Assembly: GCF_000516985.1 (NCBI RefSeq)
Contig: NW_006917100.1
Span: 1,477,490 to 1,541,489, forward strand
DNA length: 64,000 nt
Direction: 5' to 3'
Source: Pestalotiopsis fici W106-1
Lineage: Eukaryota > Ascomycota > Sordariomycetes > Amphisphaeriales > Sporocadaceae
Shown: positions 1-10,710 of the stretch, one piece after another
Numbering within the stretch: the stretch's first letter is position 1
Layout: each line of letters opens with the position of its first letter
Program-made: the position numbers and the translations under genes
The notes under the pieces: model-generated
Databases searched by the model: none
What the model was told of the DNA's origin: nothing
What the model saw: only the letters and a program-made list of their open reading frames with translations

Positions 1-145
1 TCATGACTTGGGGCAAGCCATCTTTAGGGTCGTGATCGTACCCGCGATCAAAGATGCCGTCTCTTACCTCGGCATCGTCTTCTTTGGAAAGCACTTTGGA
101 TGCTCGAATACCATCCCGCTCCGGGTTGGGCCCCGCAAATGACAT
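1..145 (-). CDS. 5' end of an unrecognised gene, cut by the window edge
   Basis: On the minus strand an ATG at 145-143 opens a frame that stays open to the left edge (48 codons), starting MSFAGPNPERDGIRASKVLS and rich in charged residues. The composition looks coding, but the protein is not recognised. A good splice donor (GTAAGA) lies at 67-62, after 26 complete codons, so the coding exon may really end at 68 with intron sequence beyond it. Only the start is visible, so neither length nor function can be stated. The upstream side faces the divergent gene starting at 624. Confidence that this is a true gene start is moderate. Confidence 0.4.
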   Translation of the reverse strand, partial: MSFAGPNPERDGIRASKVLSKEDDAEVRDGIFDRGYDHDPKDGLPQVM

Positions 146-623
146 GTTCAGATCTAGTAACGGAAATTTATCCTTTTTTTTCTTTCTCCGAATGGAGAAA
201 TCCAAAGTTCCATTCTGGCATACCCTGGCAGAATTTATACTGGTCCAGTCAAAGCATGTCTTTTGTGCTCATGAGGCTGATCAAACCCAATCATACAAGG
301 GCCAGTGATCCCCCCGGACAAAGTCAACGGGGCTTTGGCAAGATCCAGGCCTCGGACAAAGAACACATCACGAGGTCTCGAACAGTGCAACAAAGATTGA
401 ACACTCAATGTTATAGAACATCATAAAGCGTAACTACACTATGCAGCTTATTGATTGAGGACAAGAGAATTGTTACTCGGAATAAAGCCAGTTTGGGTAG
501 GCCAATGATTATAAAATCATGGGGCACCCTGACAAGTATGATGAACAACAAGAACAATACAACACTAAAGAAAGAAGGAGGAAAGAAAAACTCAAAAAAA
601 GTAAATACTAGGAAAATAGCATT
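146..623. promoter_or_regulatory. Divergent intergenic region with TATA-like box
   Basis: This 478-base gap separates the putative minus-strand start at 145 from the plus-strand start at 624. A TATAAAA sequence lies at 510-516, about 110 bases upstream of the ATG at 624, which is compatible with a core promoter and a 5' leader. The last 80 bases are A-rich with runs of AAAG and AAAA, typical of a fungal 5' leader. No RNA gene or repeat was seen. Confidence 0.4.
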
Positions 624-1529
624 ATGGCCAACGTACTCGTACCTGCCAAAGAATGGATCCACCCGGCTCTGAGAGAGCCGTGTCCGACAGCAACCGAGGA
701 GCAGTCGGCACTAGAGTATGCTACGCCATTGATGATCAAGTATGCCTACGAAAAGTACCGATACAACCTCACTCCCCGCGAGGTGTACGAGATTCTGTAC
801 GAGGGTTGCTGGGAGGGTGTTGACGACTTTGTCGAGTACATGCAACAAGACATGAGCCCAACTCCCGAGGGTCTGCGCGTGTATACATTTGAAGAGGTAG
901 ACGCCATGGATGCAGCCCTGCGCAAGGGAGAGTGTGCTGAAGAAGAAATTATTGAGGATTTCGATGATGAATCGGAAGACGACGAGGAGGAGCAGGTTCG
1001 TAACATCCGCGATGTGCTCGAAGATGGTGGAGAGGATACCCAATTCTTTTTCCGCATGTTGGAGCGCGACGAGGAAGATAATGAGACTGAAGAGGACTTG
1101 ATGCCACTCGATCCACTGCCGCTCTATGAGAGCCAATGTGGAGACGATGAAGCCATCCTTGAATCAGACATGCCTCCTTCCTTTTCGCCTGGGCCCGCTC
1201 CTCCCGAGTATACCGCCCAAGCCTTGGTATTGTCTTGTCACGATCAAGTAGTCGAGAATGAAGAAGACTTAGTGGCTACCATCGTTGAGGATTATTACTC
1301 CGAGGTTGACACGGAAGTCGAGGTCGACGAGAGCGTCAAAAGTGCCCAGGAGCCTATTCAGAGCAGTGCCATTTCGCAGTTCTGGCCATCGCCTCTTGGT
1401 ACTGCTGGGTGGACGCAAGACAAGATCTCGAATTCCCGACGTGTATTTACATCGACTGCAGTCAAGGTCGTGCCGGCCTTGGTGATTATGGGAACTCTGC
1501 TTTGGAGAGATCTGCAGGGAAAATCATGA
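624..1529 (+). CDS. Acidic hypothetical protein with possible C-terminal membrane segment
   Basis: Single-exon gene of 301 residues; not recognised as a named family. The N-terminal about 95 residues look folded, with aromatic and charged residues (around EKYRYNLTPREVYEILYEG). Residues about 102-160 are strongly acidic, with runs such as DDESEDDEEEQ, and are probably disordered. The last about 25 residues hold a short hydrophobic stretch (VVPALVIMGTLLW) followed by a basic tail, which could be a tail anchor; that is inference. The start is the first ATG after an A-rich leader and follows a TATA-like box at 510-516. There is no signal peptide. Even codon usage and the long open frame support a real gene; its role is unknown. 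Confidence 0.7.
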   Translation: MANVLVPAKEWIHPALREPCPTATEEQSALEYATPLMIKYAYEKYRYNLTPREVYEILYEGCWEGVDDFVEYMQQDMSPTPEGLRVYTFEEVDAMDAALRKGECAEEEIIEDFDDESEDDEEEQVRNIRDVLEDGGEDTQFFFRMLERDEEDNETEEDLMPLDPLPLYESQCGDDEAILESDMPPSFSPGPAPPEYTAQALVLSCHDQVVENEEDLVATIVEDYYSEVDTEVEVDESVKSAQEPIQSSAISQFWPSPLGTAGWTQDKISNSRRVFTSTAVKVVPALVIMGTLLWRDLQGKS

Positions 1530-3173
1530 ACCGATCGTTGGACGTTGATGGCTGAGGGATTATCGATTATCGATTTTGTTTTCCTTGTTTACACGTAGGC
1601 TTTTCATAGCCATCAAAGCATTGTCCTTTATTATAAGTCATTATTTGAATTGTAAATCACTTAGTGATCCTTGTATAGTGTTCAGTAATGTGGTTACGGG
1701 CAAAGTTCATCCCGAGCTTGTCAGGGACAAATTCAACAGGAAATGCACTGCCAGAGTCTTCATTTTTGCCGCTGATCTACACTGATCTGGATTGTCTTGT
1801 CATTCAGGCCCGAGTAACATGGTGCATATTCACTTCATAATAGTAAAGGCCTGGTATTGTTGACCACATGATCAGCAACGATAAAATGGACGCATCTCAA
1901 AATATTTTCGACCTCGGGTTTCCAATGAGCTATTGAGTCTGAGTGACCAGAACTGCTTTGCCGAAAGCCAGCGGATTCTGGGGCCCCGTTCCTTTAGGAG
2001 AATACGGGTTCCACAATCATGGGCCAAGGCTCTCGTGTGTCCCTGGTCGGCACCGAAATAGAGCACCTTTGAGAAAGGGTGCTTACTGGGAAGGAGAGCC
2101 CGATAGTTTCAGAAATCTCACAACGTCCCACATCACAGTTGAGTAGACAGCAATATCCGCTTTGGACCGCATGCATTGGTTGAAAACAACTTGGAGATCG
2201 TCATGAACCTCTGGTGTACCCTCGGTTGTGGGCTGTCAGATGCCGTTGACCCGGGCGAGACTTATGACCAATGTCGTCTGCCGCAAAAAGAAAATCTACT
2301 ACGCCAAAAGAAATCACTTCTTCTCTTTCTCCTGCCTCCCTTTGGCTATATAATTTGTTACTGACATTGAGAGGATCACAAAGACAGAAGAATAAAAGAA
2401 GCCTTGGGCTGGATCATATGACCCACCTTGAAACAAGCCTAACCTAAAGTTTTCCACTGTATCGGTCGGCTGGTCCCGAGGTGACATCGCTGATCGTATA
2501 CTCGTTCGGGGCAGTCAGGTACCCGTTTCCCGCAGGACAGTTCAGCGTACTGTCAAGTCTATAGCAGGGATCCTCGCTTACAATACGAGCTTCCAGCGAA
2601 CTGCTAAATCAAGATTGATTCTGATTGAAAAGGAAGCAAATCATCAATGATCGGGATCTCAAAGCCCCATTGAGCTAGAGCTAGCGGCTAATTTCTGCCT
2701 GCTCAAGTCCTCTGGCCTTTAGGTAGATGCCTCTCTAGTGTGCGGCACAGCTGCTGGGAGCTTGATCCAAAACAGGCCTTTGTCGTCGTCCCATTCGTCT
2801 GTCCGGGCTGTAGACCGACCCTCTAATTACGGCCCGTTTCTTTTTGCATCCTTTCGGACCCTTTGTAGGTTAGATACATGTCCACTATGGGTAAGATTTT
2901 GTTCCGTGTACCTGATCTAATTATAAGTGTAAAAACAAAAATGCTAAAGAGAATTAAACTAGTCTTTCCCCCCATGTCTTGTCGTCTCCCTTTCTGTAGC
3001 CAACTCTTCCCTTAAAACAACGTCGTGCCAAGCACCAACCATATTGTAGCCTTCAATTGTTTACTCTTCGAACCATTCACTCATTCATCAAAAGTCAACT
3101 ATCGTCAATCGCTCTTCTTTCCTCGATACATTTTTACTTTCACCTAAAACAAACAAAGCAAGCCATTGACAAG
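1530..3173. other. Intergenic region, nothing recognised
   Basis: A 1.6 kb stretch between two plus-strand genes, holding the 3' region of the acidic protein gene and the promoter and leader of the WSC gene. A short inverted repeat, agcaccttt/aaagggtgct, occurs near 2061-2082. The final 200 bases are rich in C, T and CAA/TCA triplets, as expected for a fungal 5' leader. The short open frames here have no recognisable protein features. Confidence 0.4.
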
Positions 3174-3889
3174 ATGAAGTCTATTTTTTGCCTCTTGCCT
3201 CTCGCTGTCGCCGTACTTGCCTCCTCCGGGGCCGAGGAAACAGCTGCCGAAGATCCCATCAAGGGCACCGACACCGTTCATGGCTGCTACTCTTCCGTCG
3301 GCGAACTGACGTTCAACAGCACCAATGCTTTCAACGGCCAAGGCCTCTGCAGTACGTATTGCAGAGGTGGTGGCTTCGCCGTCGCCGCCTCCCAAAGCTC
3401 GGATTGCTACTGCGGTGACAAGTACCCGCCAGAGAGCACATTGGTCGACGATTCCGAGTGCAACGAGCCTTGCCCGGGTTTTAGCGTCGATGCTTGCGGC
3501 GGTGCTGATACCTACACGGTCTACAACACTGGTGAAAAGGTCAATGTCGATTCTTCATCTGATGTAAGTTTTTATCACAATATACTACTTTGTTCGCTTA
3601 CATACACACCTGAACTTTGCTCACATGTCATGACTAGGACTCCACGTCGTCTTCGGCATCAGCATCTGGCAGCACTACCATCAATACTGCCGCCTCTACT
3701 GCCGTCTCAACTGGCACCTCGGCGGCCGCAACGACGACAGGCTCGGCCTCAAACGGTACGGCCACCACTGGTACCACTACCTCGACCTCTGCCACTACTG
3801 TCATCACAAACGCCGCTGTTGCTCAGCTTCCCGTTCTCGGCCTCAACTTGGCCGTCTTGGGTCTCGGCGCTGCCGCTCTTGTATTGTAA
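3174..3889 (+). CDS. WSC-domain GPI-type cell-surface protein
   Basis: Two exons, 3174-3563 and 3638-3889, with a 74-base GT-AG intron (GTAAGT donor), give 213 residues. Residues 1-20 form a signal peptide (MKSIFCLLPLAVAVLASSGA). Residues about 33-118 are a WSC domain with all eight expected cysteines (motifs such as HGCYSS, CSTYCRGGGF, DCYCGDKYPP, DACGG). A Ser/Thr/Ala-rich stretch follows, likely O-mannosylated, and the C-terminus is hydrophobic with no basic tail (LAVLGLGAAALVL), which fits a GPI-anchor signal better than a transmembrane stress sensor. WSC domains bind glycans and occur in wall-stress sensors and secreted wall proteins. An in-frame upstream extension exists, but the signal peptide fixes the start at 3174. 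The exact sugar ligand cannot be told. Confidence 0.85.
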
Positions 3890-4323
3890 ACTATGGCTTT
3901 TCAGCAACGCTTGTAATCTAGCTTGGGAGCACATCTTCCCCAAAAGACTTTGCATAAAAGACTTCGTACATTGTGTACCGCATATGCACATTACACATAT
4001 CATCATATGAGTCAAATAGCATTCCCAAGGATTTTTTGTGCAATAAATGTACGTAATCGAGCTTAAGTATAATGATATCTTCCATTTCCGAGAGTCACGC
4101 AGGGGCTCTTGTTTCTGGACAAAAAGACTTGAAATCTTAATTTACTCTGAATATACATGCTCTTGTCGACTCCTTGTCAACGACAAGCATATGTTAGGAT
4201 TTCTCATAACGCTATATACCTGTATATACAATGTTGATGCTGTGGCATTATGTTGCAATAATGCATTTTTAATAATACAGGACTTCGTGGTCCAGTGGAC
4301 TTGGAATACCAAGTCGTCTTCCA
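3890..4323. other. Convergent 3' region
   Basis: AT-rich 434-base gap between the ends of two converging genes. It contains AATAAA-like signals (for example near 4041, on the plus strand) and nothing else recognisable. Transcripts from both sides probably terminate here. Confidence 0.4.
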
Positions 4324-5370
4324 TTAGACAATTGCACGATCGCCAGCTATAGCTTCCCATTCTCTCTGTAGCACCAATGATTTCTTCTTTTCCCAAGCTC
4401 CTACACTTTTCGAATCCTGACTAGGCGCCCTCAAACCCTCCAGCCGTGCCATCTCTCGTGCAGCATTATTGACAGCGGAAACGGCTGCTTTTCGAGTCCA
4501 GATATACTTTTCCGGATCCGAATCGTCGAGCAAAGACGAGTACAGCAAGGCTGCCTCGGGCGCGTCTAGCGTCTCGGCAGAGTACTTGAATATATCCTTG
4601 GCCCTTTGCGGGTTCTTGAGGCGCAGGTAGACCTTGCCCATCTCGACGGCGCAGGCACCTTGCCACTCCCACGCCCCGGGTTCCTCGCCGCCCAGCGACG
4701 CTGCCAGACGGAACCACTCGAGCGCCTTCTTGTCCGTCTCGGGCGTTGACTTGGCCATCAGGATCATCCCTTGCAGCGTGCAGGCATTTGGATCGTCTTT
4801 GCGCCGGACCAATGCCGCAAACTTTTCCTCAGTCTCTCTGAATTGTGGCTGTCCCAGCAAATTTCTCATCAAGGCCAACCGCGTCATGGTCAAGATGCTC
4901 GGCGTGTAGTTTAGTGAGACCAGTGTCGTGTAAATGTGCAAGGCAATTGGAAAGGCAGGACCTGGAGACCCGGCGATTACCATGGCTGCCATGTAGTGGA
5001 GCGTTTCATAGGACAGTGAGTGAGGAGGGTCCCTCAGAGTGTTGCGCCAGCCCGGCCTGTCGGCAATGGCCAGGTCGACATAGGTATGAGCGGACCTGAA
5101 GCAGTCTTCTGGGTCCAGGCCCGAGACGAGAGGCGGCCGTGCCCTCTCTTTCCAGAATGCCAATTGGGGGACGTCCGTCTGTGAGAAGCGTACTTTGGCG
5201 AAGGAGCCGCCAGCCTTGATCCTGGGTCCTGCGTCGCAGCGTCTGGTCGTAGAGAAAGGTGAAATCGAGGTATACTGATGCACACTTGCTGACTCCCAGA
5301 TGTTCAACTTTCCCCGGCATGAAGAAGGTCGCAGACACCTCGAGTGCCTCCTTGCTAGGCTCGTGAACAT
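4324..5370 (-). CDS. Mitochondrial TPR/Sel1-like repeat protein
   Basis: Uninterrupted minus-strand gene. I chose the ATG at 5370 (348 residues), 14 codons inside the longest frame, because it gives a typical mitochondrial presequence: MFTSLARRHSRCLRPSSCRG, rich in Arg and Ser with no acids. The middle and C-terminal half contain helical repeats resembling Sel1/TPR units (LEWFRLAASLGGEEPGAW, MGKVYLRLKNPQRAKDIFKY, APEAALLYSSLL). Such repeats are protein-interaction scaffolds; similar fungal proteins are annotated only as TPR proteins. A role in mitochondrial assembly or translation is inference from the presequence. It is divergent from UTP16, sharing a 419-base promoter region. Confidence 0.65.
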   Translation of the reverse strand: MFTSLARRHSRCLRPSSCRGKLNIWESASVHQYTSISPFSTTRRCDAGPRIKAGGSFAKVRFSQTDVPQLAFWKERARPPLVSGLDPEDCFRSAHTYVDLAIADRPGWRNTLRDPPHSLSYETLHYMAAMVIAGSPGPAFPIALHIYTTLVSLNYTPSILTMTRLALMRNLLGQPQFRETEEKFAALVRRKDDPNACTLQGMILMAKSTPETDKKALEWFRLAASLGGEEPGAWEWQGACAVEMGKVYLRLKNPQRAKDIFKYSAETLDAPEAALLYSSLLDDSDPEKYIWTRKAAVSAVNNAAREMARLEGLRAPSQDSKSVGAWEKKKSLVLQREWEAIAGDRAIV

Positions 5371-5789
5371 GATGCTGCCTCTGCCCCTATGTAGGGATTG
5401 TTTCGCTCCCAAACGCCCGATTGTTCACGAGCTGTCTCTTTTTGCTGTATATTGATCCACTGCCAAAGCGAATTTTTAGCATCAACTTGAAATCCTCGTC
5501 GTTGTGATCATGTTCATGTTGTCCTTCTGGAGGATAGTGAGTGTTGCAGAAGTAGAAGTGTATGCAAGTAACCCGTATTATGGGACTTCAAGGTAGAGGA
5601 CCGTCTTATCTTATCGGCCCGCTCCGCCCCAGAAAAAAAGTTGGGAGGAACGAACAAGCAGAAGATGGCCGACACAATTGTGGGCAACTTTTGACGACCA
5701 ACCAGTTCTTTCGCCATTGTCCTCGACTTTTTCCAACCAGCGCGGCCTCTGAACGTTGCGCAATCATTTAATTGCCCGGTCCTGTCACC
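5371..5789. promoter_or_regulatory. Bidirectional promoter region (Sel1-like / UTP16)
   Basis: A 419-base gap between divergent starts at 5370 (-) and 5790 (+). No clear TATA box is visible on either side, which is common for housekeeping genes. No other feature recognised. Confidence 0.4.
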
Positions 5790-6944
5790 ATGGCGCCTCT
5801 CACTAGAAGAAGAAAGGCGGCTCTGGACAGCCCTCAGCAGCCTTCAAGTGCCCCACCATCGTCGGCGGCATCGAAATCCAAGCGCAAGTCAATCTCAGAA
5901 GAGGCAGAGGTCTCGGCCGACGAACAAAATACCGACACGGTTACGCCAAAGCGCCAGAAGCTTGCCGTCCGCACCACAAAGGATCAGACAAAGACGCCCA
6001 CCAACCAAGAGCCACATTCGACGGTCAAGTCGAAGCGCAGCCGCGACGCTCTGGTGGCCGACTCGGACGACAGCGACGATGCCGAGCCATTAAACACCCC
6101 ATACCAGCTCTCAAAGCAGCTCGAGGAGGACGCCAATCAGCAATTGAATCAGGAGCTCAAGGCTGCGCAGTCTCAACAATCGAAAGCTGCTGCCGCGCCC
6201 GCGAAGAGCAATCGCATTGTCTTTGGCGACGACGATGATGTGGAGCAATATGTAGCCGCAGCTGCACAAAAGGCCGAGAAGGCCAAGGATGCCGAAGAGG
6301 AGGCAGAGGAAGAGGATAGCGACGATGAGGCACCCGAAGCCGTGACGGCTTCCGCAGCAGCGCAGGAGTCGAAGAAATTGGCACAGGCTCAGACAGACGC
6401 AGCAGAACAGTAAGCCACGGATCTTTGTAACTAGGTGCTAGTTTATCACCTACTAACAACATGACGCAGACAAGCTGCAAAGCAAAAGAGAAAGCGCCAA
6501 GACAGAGACAATGCTCTTAAACAACAAGCCCAGAAGCGGAAACGGGCAAGCAAACCAAGTCGCGACACAGCAGATGGCGACGACGAGGACAAGGTGACAA
6601 CCGGCCGTAAGAGAGCCGAGAAGTTCAACCTGCCAAACGAGCTGCCCGCAGAATTCTTGACGGACTCGGAAGACGAAGAGGAAGACGAGCGGGATCTGAG
6701 GGTGGTACGAAAGCCCACAAAGATCAAGTTTGACGACGCAATGAACGCGCTTTCCAAGGAGGGCAGAGCGCCAAAGGACGAAATTGTAGGCTCCACGGCA
6801 TACAGGGTCATGATGGATGAGGCCGATCAGACGCTCGCCCCAAGAGCAAACCAAAACTCCAAGAGCGTAAAGGAAATGCTGTTGCATCGTAGAAGAGTTG
6901 GTGTAGCACCAACCAAGGCCAAGGGATTCTTCAAGCGCAGGTAA
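5790..6944 (+). CDS. utp16: U3 snoRNA-associated protein 16 (Utp16/Bud21 family)
   Basis: Two exons, 5790-6409 and 6470-6944, with a 60-base intron (GTAAGC donor, TACTAAC branch-like site, GCAG acceptor) give 364 residues. The ATG at 5790 has a strong context (ACCATGG). The N-terminal two thirds are lysine/serine-rich and acidic, with probable nuclear localisation signals (TPKRQKLA, KSKRKS). The conserved C-terminal region runs from FNLPNELPAEFLTDSEDEEE through KIKFDDAMNALSKE to the basic end TKAKGFFKRR, as in the Utp16/Bud21 family. These proteins belong to the SSU processome, which binds U3 snoRNA and cleaves pre-rRNA in the nucleolus. Much longer than the yeast protein, mainly through the disordered N-terminus. 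Confidence 0.85.
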
Positions 6945-8182
6945 TAACAACATAATCCAGATACAAAAGAGATAATATTTTTTCCAATTACTCACGAGAC
7001 CAACATGTGCCTACCGTGGCCAATGCATGTCGTCTATCAAGAATGTGGAAACCTTGGAAAGAAACTCGTCTGTCTATCATATAGCCATATTCAGATGACA
7101 CAAATCTAGCGTTCTGTAGTAGAAGCCAGACTAGTCCGGGCTTCACTCAAAAATATCACGTTTCAGCTTTCCGATATTAAGTCCATCATGATGGTCTCTG
7201 CTGGCATGTGAGTACTTTTCGCCAGCGATCTGACCTGCGGGTACATCACTTCTGAGGCTGAAGCAAGCTGGCTACCCACGCGAGAATGTGATGAGCTTGT
7301 CCAAACTTTCGTTTCCACTCCCTTTTTTGTTCTCTGCCTTGACTGTGGAGAACGGCAGGGAAAGATTCAGTTCCTGGCCTATTCAAACAACGAAACACTG
7401 TCCTCAATAATAGCACAAACCAAAATGCCTTTGGCTGTGTCAAATACTATATAGAATATCAATGTCGTCTAGAGAAGAGCAATCTGTGATACTTTCTTTT
7501 TTGTGTGATAAGAAGCCAAGATACTCGGCTCATCCTGACTGTATACAAACATGTAATGAGACATTCTATGTAATGAGGGGGTTTTTCGCCAAAAATCAAT
7601 CTGTTGCAAGCAAAATGTGTAGGAGAGGAGAGGATTTGCTGCAATGAGTATACCTATACTCCTAACCCCCTTTGCCTTGCACCAGCTTACCGCGTTTCTC
7701 GAAGAGGAGGGGGTGGGGGAGAGGAACTGGCATGCAGGTACCAGTGCGTCGCCCGCATCCACAGACACCAACATGTGCCTGATCCGATCGCCTCTGGTGG
7801 TGTTAATATTGCAGTGAAACGGATAACAAGGTTTATGAATCGCCCGCCTGCGCGGCCAACTAAGCGGCAACCCAACTTTCACTGCAATTTTAATTCCAGC
7901 AGAGGCGATCAGCATTGACTCAAGTCGTACGAGGCACAAGAGCAAGCCATGATGGTAGGTTTGAAAATCATATTCTCTTCGTAAGAATAGTCCTAGACTC
8001 ATAAGATAACTGTAAAATGAAGAGAGGTAAATGAAAAACTAAATGAAAAACTGATAAGATCAACATGTCCAAAATCTGCGACTTGCCGCCATGGCGCCAG
8101 CCCATTTATGCAACATTGTTAACCTGACGATGAGCATGGTCATATGCGACCTCGCCCGTTGAATTGATGAGCTACCAATGAC
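6945..8182. other. Convergent intergenic region holding a MITE-like element
   Basis: A 1.2 kb gap between the converging UTP16 and monooxygenase genes. The only structured element is the inverted-repeat unit at 7786-7910, described separately. A 177-codon minus-strand open frame spans 7469-8002 but crosses this element and has no domain signature, so it is not annotated. Confidence 0.4.
7786..7910. repeat. Small inverted-repeat element (MITE-like)
   Basis: The arms at 7786-7819 and 7877-7910 are 34 bases each and complementary at about 29-30 of 34 positions. Both outer ends read GATCGCCTCTG and both inner ends ATTGCAGTGAAA. The central 57 bases are not palindromic. A 125-base unit with long terminal inverted repeats and no coding capacity is the usual structure of a miniature inverted-repeat transposable element. 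No convincing target-site duplication was seen. A related arm lies at 11153-11182. The parent transposon family is unknown. Confidence 0.65.
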
Positions 8183-9592
8183 TTAGCTCACAATGTCTAA
8201 TGGGTTTTCAGATAGCACCACCACCGGGTGGCCTGCAATCAGGCGACCGCCCGAGCCAGTCTGGTTCCCCTCGAGGGCATTCTGCATCTGAGACAGTCTT
8301 GCGGCTTCGCGTCCACGTTCAAGCATTTCATGTTGGTACTGACCCAGAACATCCTTGATATTCTCAAAGTCAAGTTTCTCCATTTTGGTGATCGCTTTAG
8401 AGAGCATGATGGCATCCCTCATGGCGTGGTAGCCACCTTCTCCACGGACTGCATCCAAAGTATTAGTATTGATTATGTATGCTCGCAGACACAACGAAGC
8501 TGACTCACAGGCCGTCATTGAATGCGCGGCATCACCCAGCAGAGTGACGCGGCCGATTGGCATTGTTGGCATGACCAGAGTGGAAAAGCGGATACCAGGC
8601 GACTTCATGTGCTCAGGGGCAGTCTTATCCATCAAGACTCTAAACTGCGGGATCAAAGTAGCCGCTTTCTGAACCATGACGTCGTACAGCTGCTTCTTGG
8701 TGGCAGAATGGACCCAGAAATCGTCTGCGCGGGCGGCCTCGTCCTTCCACAGCATGTGATGGTAGAAGCGGCCAGACTTGCCGTCGGGCGCAATCTCGTC
8801 GAGGGCGGCAAAGTACCACGCGCGGTTGCCTTCCGCGTCCTTGAAGTCGACGCCCCAGATCGAGTGGCCGAGCTCCAGCGCGGTTCTCATATCGTCGCCA
8901 CTGAGCACAATGTTGTCTGCGGTTACCAGGGCTGCTGGCTCCCAGCGCAGCAGATCGTTCTGCTTGCCGAGGAGCTGCTGTCTCACTGTGAGTGTGTCCA
9001 AGTTAGCTTCTTTCGACAACATACAAATGATACACTAGGATGTTACTTTACCAATGCTGCGAGATCCGTCGGCGCCCACGAGAATGGAACCAGTCGCAGA
9101 CGTGCCGTCTTGGAACTGAACCGTCACAGAGTCTTTTTTTTCCTCGAGCGTTTTGGCCTTCTTGTCGTACTGCACGGGGATATTGGTTGAAAGCCACTCT
9201 CGTAGGCGGCGCCGATTTGCTCGTATGATCTCACCGTTGCCCTCATCACGCACGCCCAGCTTCCTGGAAGCATCTTGGGGATAGAAGGCGAACTCGGGGA
9301 CCAGATTCAACGGCAAGATGTTGCTTGTGACTTCGACTGGAGGAAGATCATTAGGCAGGAGACCTTTGAGCTCGTCCAGCATACTGATTTTGTCTGAGCT
9401 TGTGCCAAGGCGGTATTGTTGTGGGAGATAAGCTTACGAGTGGATTGCGATGGACCATCCTTGCAATCTGTCGTGGTCGTTTTCGTCTCGTTCGAAAATC
9501 TCATAAGAGATTCCCTGTTTGCGCAGCAGCTGAGCCAGCAGAAGTCCGCCGATGCCTGCGCCGACAATGAGGACATGTGGTGGTGGAGACAT
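8183..9592 (-). CDS. FAD-dependent monooxygenase (salicylate hydroxylase-like)
   Basis: Four exons on the minus strand, 9592-9438, 9383-9052, 8985-8509 and 8448-8183, give 409 residues, the usual size for class A flavoprotein monooxygenases. All three family motifs are present: the N-terminal Rossmann GxGxxG (VLIVGAGIGGLLLAQLL, residues about 7-23), the DG motif (ILVGADGSRSI) spanning the second junction, and the GD motif (VTLLGDAAHSMTAF) next to the third junction, followed by RGEGGYHAMRDA. The family uses NAD(P)H and O2 to hydroxylate aromatic or polyketide substrates; the substrate here is not inferable. Introns are 54, 66 and 60 bases. The last is a multiple of three and stop-free, so retention would add 20 residues inside the GD region. 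A TATA-like box lies about 107 bases upstream. There is no secretion signal and no clear cluster partner. Confidence 0.88.
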
Positions 9593-9698
9593 GATTGGTT
9601 AGATGCTGAAAGTCTTGTATGCGATGGTGTCTAGATTATTTGTGGCAAGTTTGAGGATAAGGAAAATGAAAGCAAGCACTTGCGTGCCATTCGTGAGC

Positions 9699-9706
9699 CT
9701 TTATAG
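9699..9706 (-). promoter_or_regulatory. TATA-like box of the FAD monooxygenase gene
   Basis: The minus strand reads CTATAAAG here, about 107 bases upstream of the ATG at 9592. Position and sequence fit a fungal core promoter of a regulated gene; no experimental support. Confidence 0.4.
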
Positions 9707-10710
9707 ACAGTCGTGGTCCCTTTCACGGTCCATCAAGTTGTCCAAAGGTCCCATCGCTGGAAGCGGACATAATGAAAAATCCAAATCAACTGATCTCCGA
9801 AAATACGCATGAGAAATAAGACGGAATGAGATTGCAACGACACCGTTCTTCGCGCCCGCACTATCATGGGAAATCCGCCAAGCCTATACACATTCTGTCT
9901 ATACTAGAGAAGAGCTATAGGCAGGTCACAGAGCTGCTGTTGGTCATTACTCAGCACCGCAAGTTTATAGTTGGAAATCAAATCTAATGACATGTATCTA
10001 TTGGGGCACAAATGGACTTTAGAAAAGTCCGAATATAATGAATGCAGTTTGCCCTTGTCCGATCCAAATTCCCATACTATTATCTGCTAGTGGGTACCCC
10101 CAACTGTTTTCAATATATACGAAGTACCTATTTAGGCGGCCAAATCACGGTAAGGGACAAGTACTCCAAGGCAAATCGATGACACGCAAAACAGAGCTGC
10201 CTGCCAAAGTGGTAGCTTTGACGGTGGGGCTATGACGGTCTTGAGAACACGGGGCGCGGAGGCAAGATTAGTGCCGAGTCGCGAGGACCGGTACGGAGCT
10301 ATATGAGGCCGTTGAGACTGTTCAGGTGCCGAATGTGGGACTAATAATCCCGGTGAGAGTCTATAGTATACGTACCTATTCCACTCCGCAATTCAATTTC
10401 GAAGTCCCGTCTATTATTCCGTCAAATGCGCTCAATTTCACAGCCATGCCCTCGCTTCGTTGGGCCCAAATGCATTCATGCCATTCGCAGGCTCTATTAT
10501 TCCCCAAGCTATCTTCTATTGCCAGACGGCAGTGGCGAGCGATTGAGAAAAACCCAAAGACATTCGTACCGCTCTGTCCTGCAGAGGGCGTTATATTATA
10601 TCTAGCAATACAGAAGCCTGCTTCATACGATTCATTGTCATAGGTTCGGCGGGCGATAAAGGCCGGATTCTGTACAATTTAGGAGGCATACAATATGGAA
10701 CAGACTGACA

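Noticed and set aside
7469..8002. 177-codon minus-strand open frame
   Set aside because: It runs through the inverted-repeat element, has no domain or targeting features, and its composition looks like translated non-coding DNA.
8183..9592. Secondary-metabolite cluster around the monooxygenase
   Set aside because: No polyketide synthase, NRPS, terpene synthase, transporter or pathway regulator nearby; neighbours are housekeeping or unrelated.
10326..10643. 105-codon plus-strand frame
   Set aside because: It overlaps the relic region and has no protein-like features.
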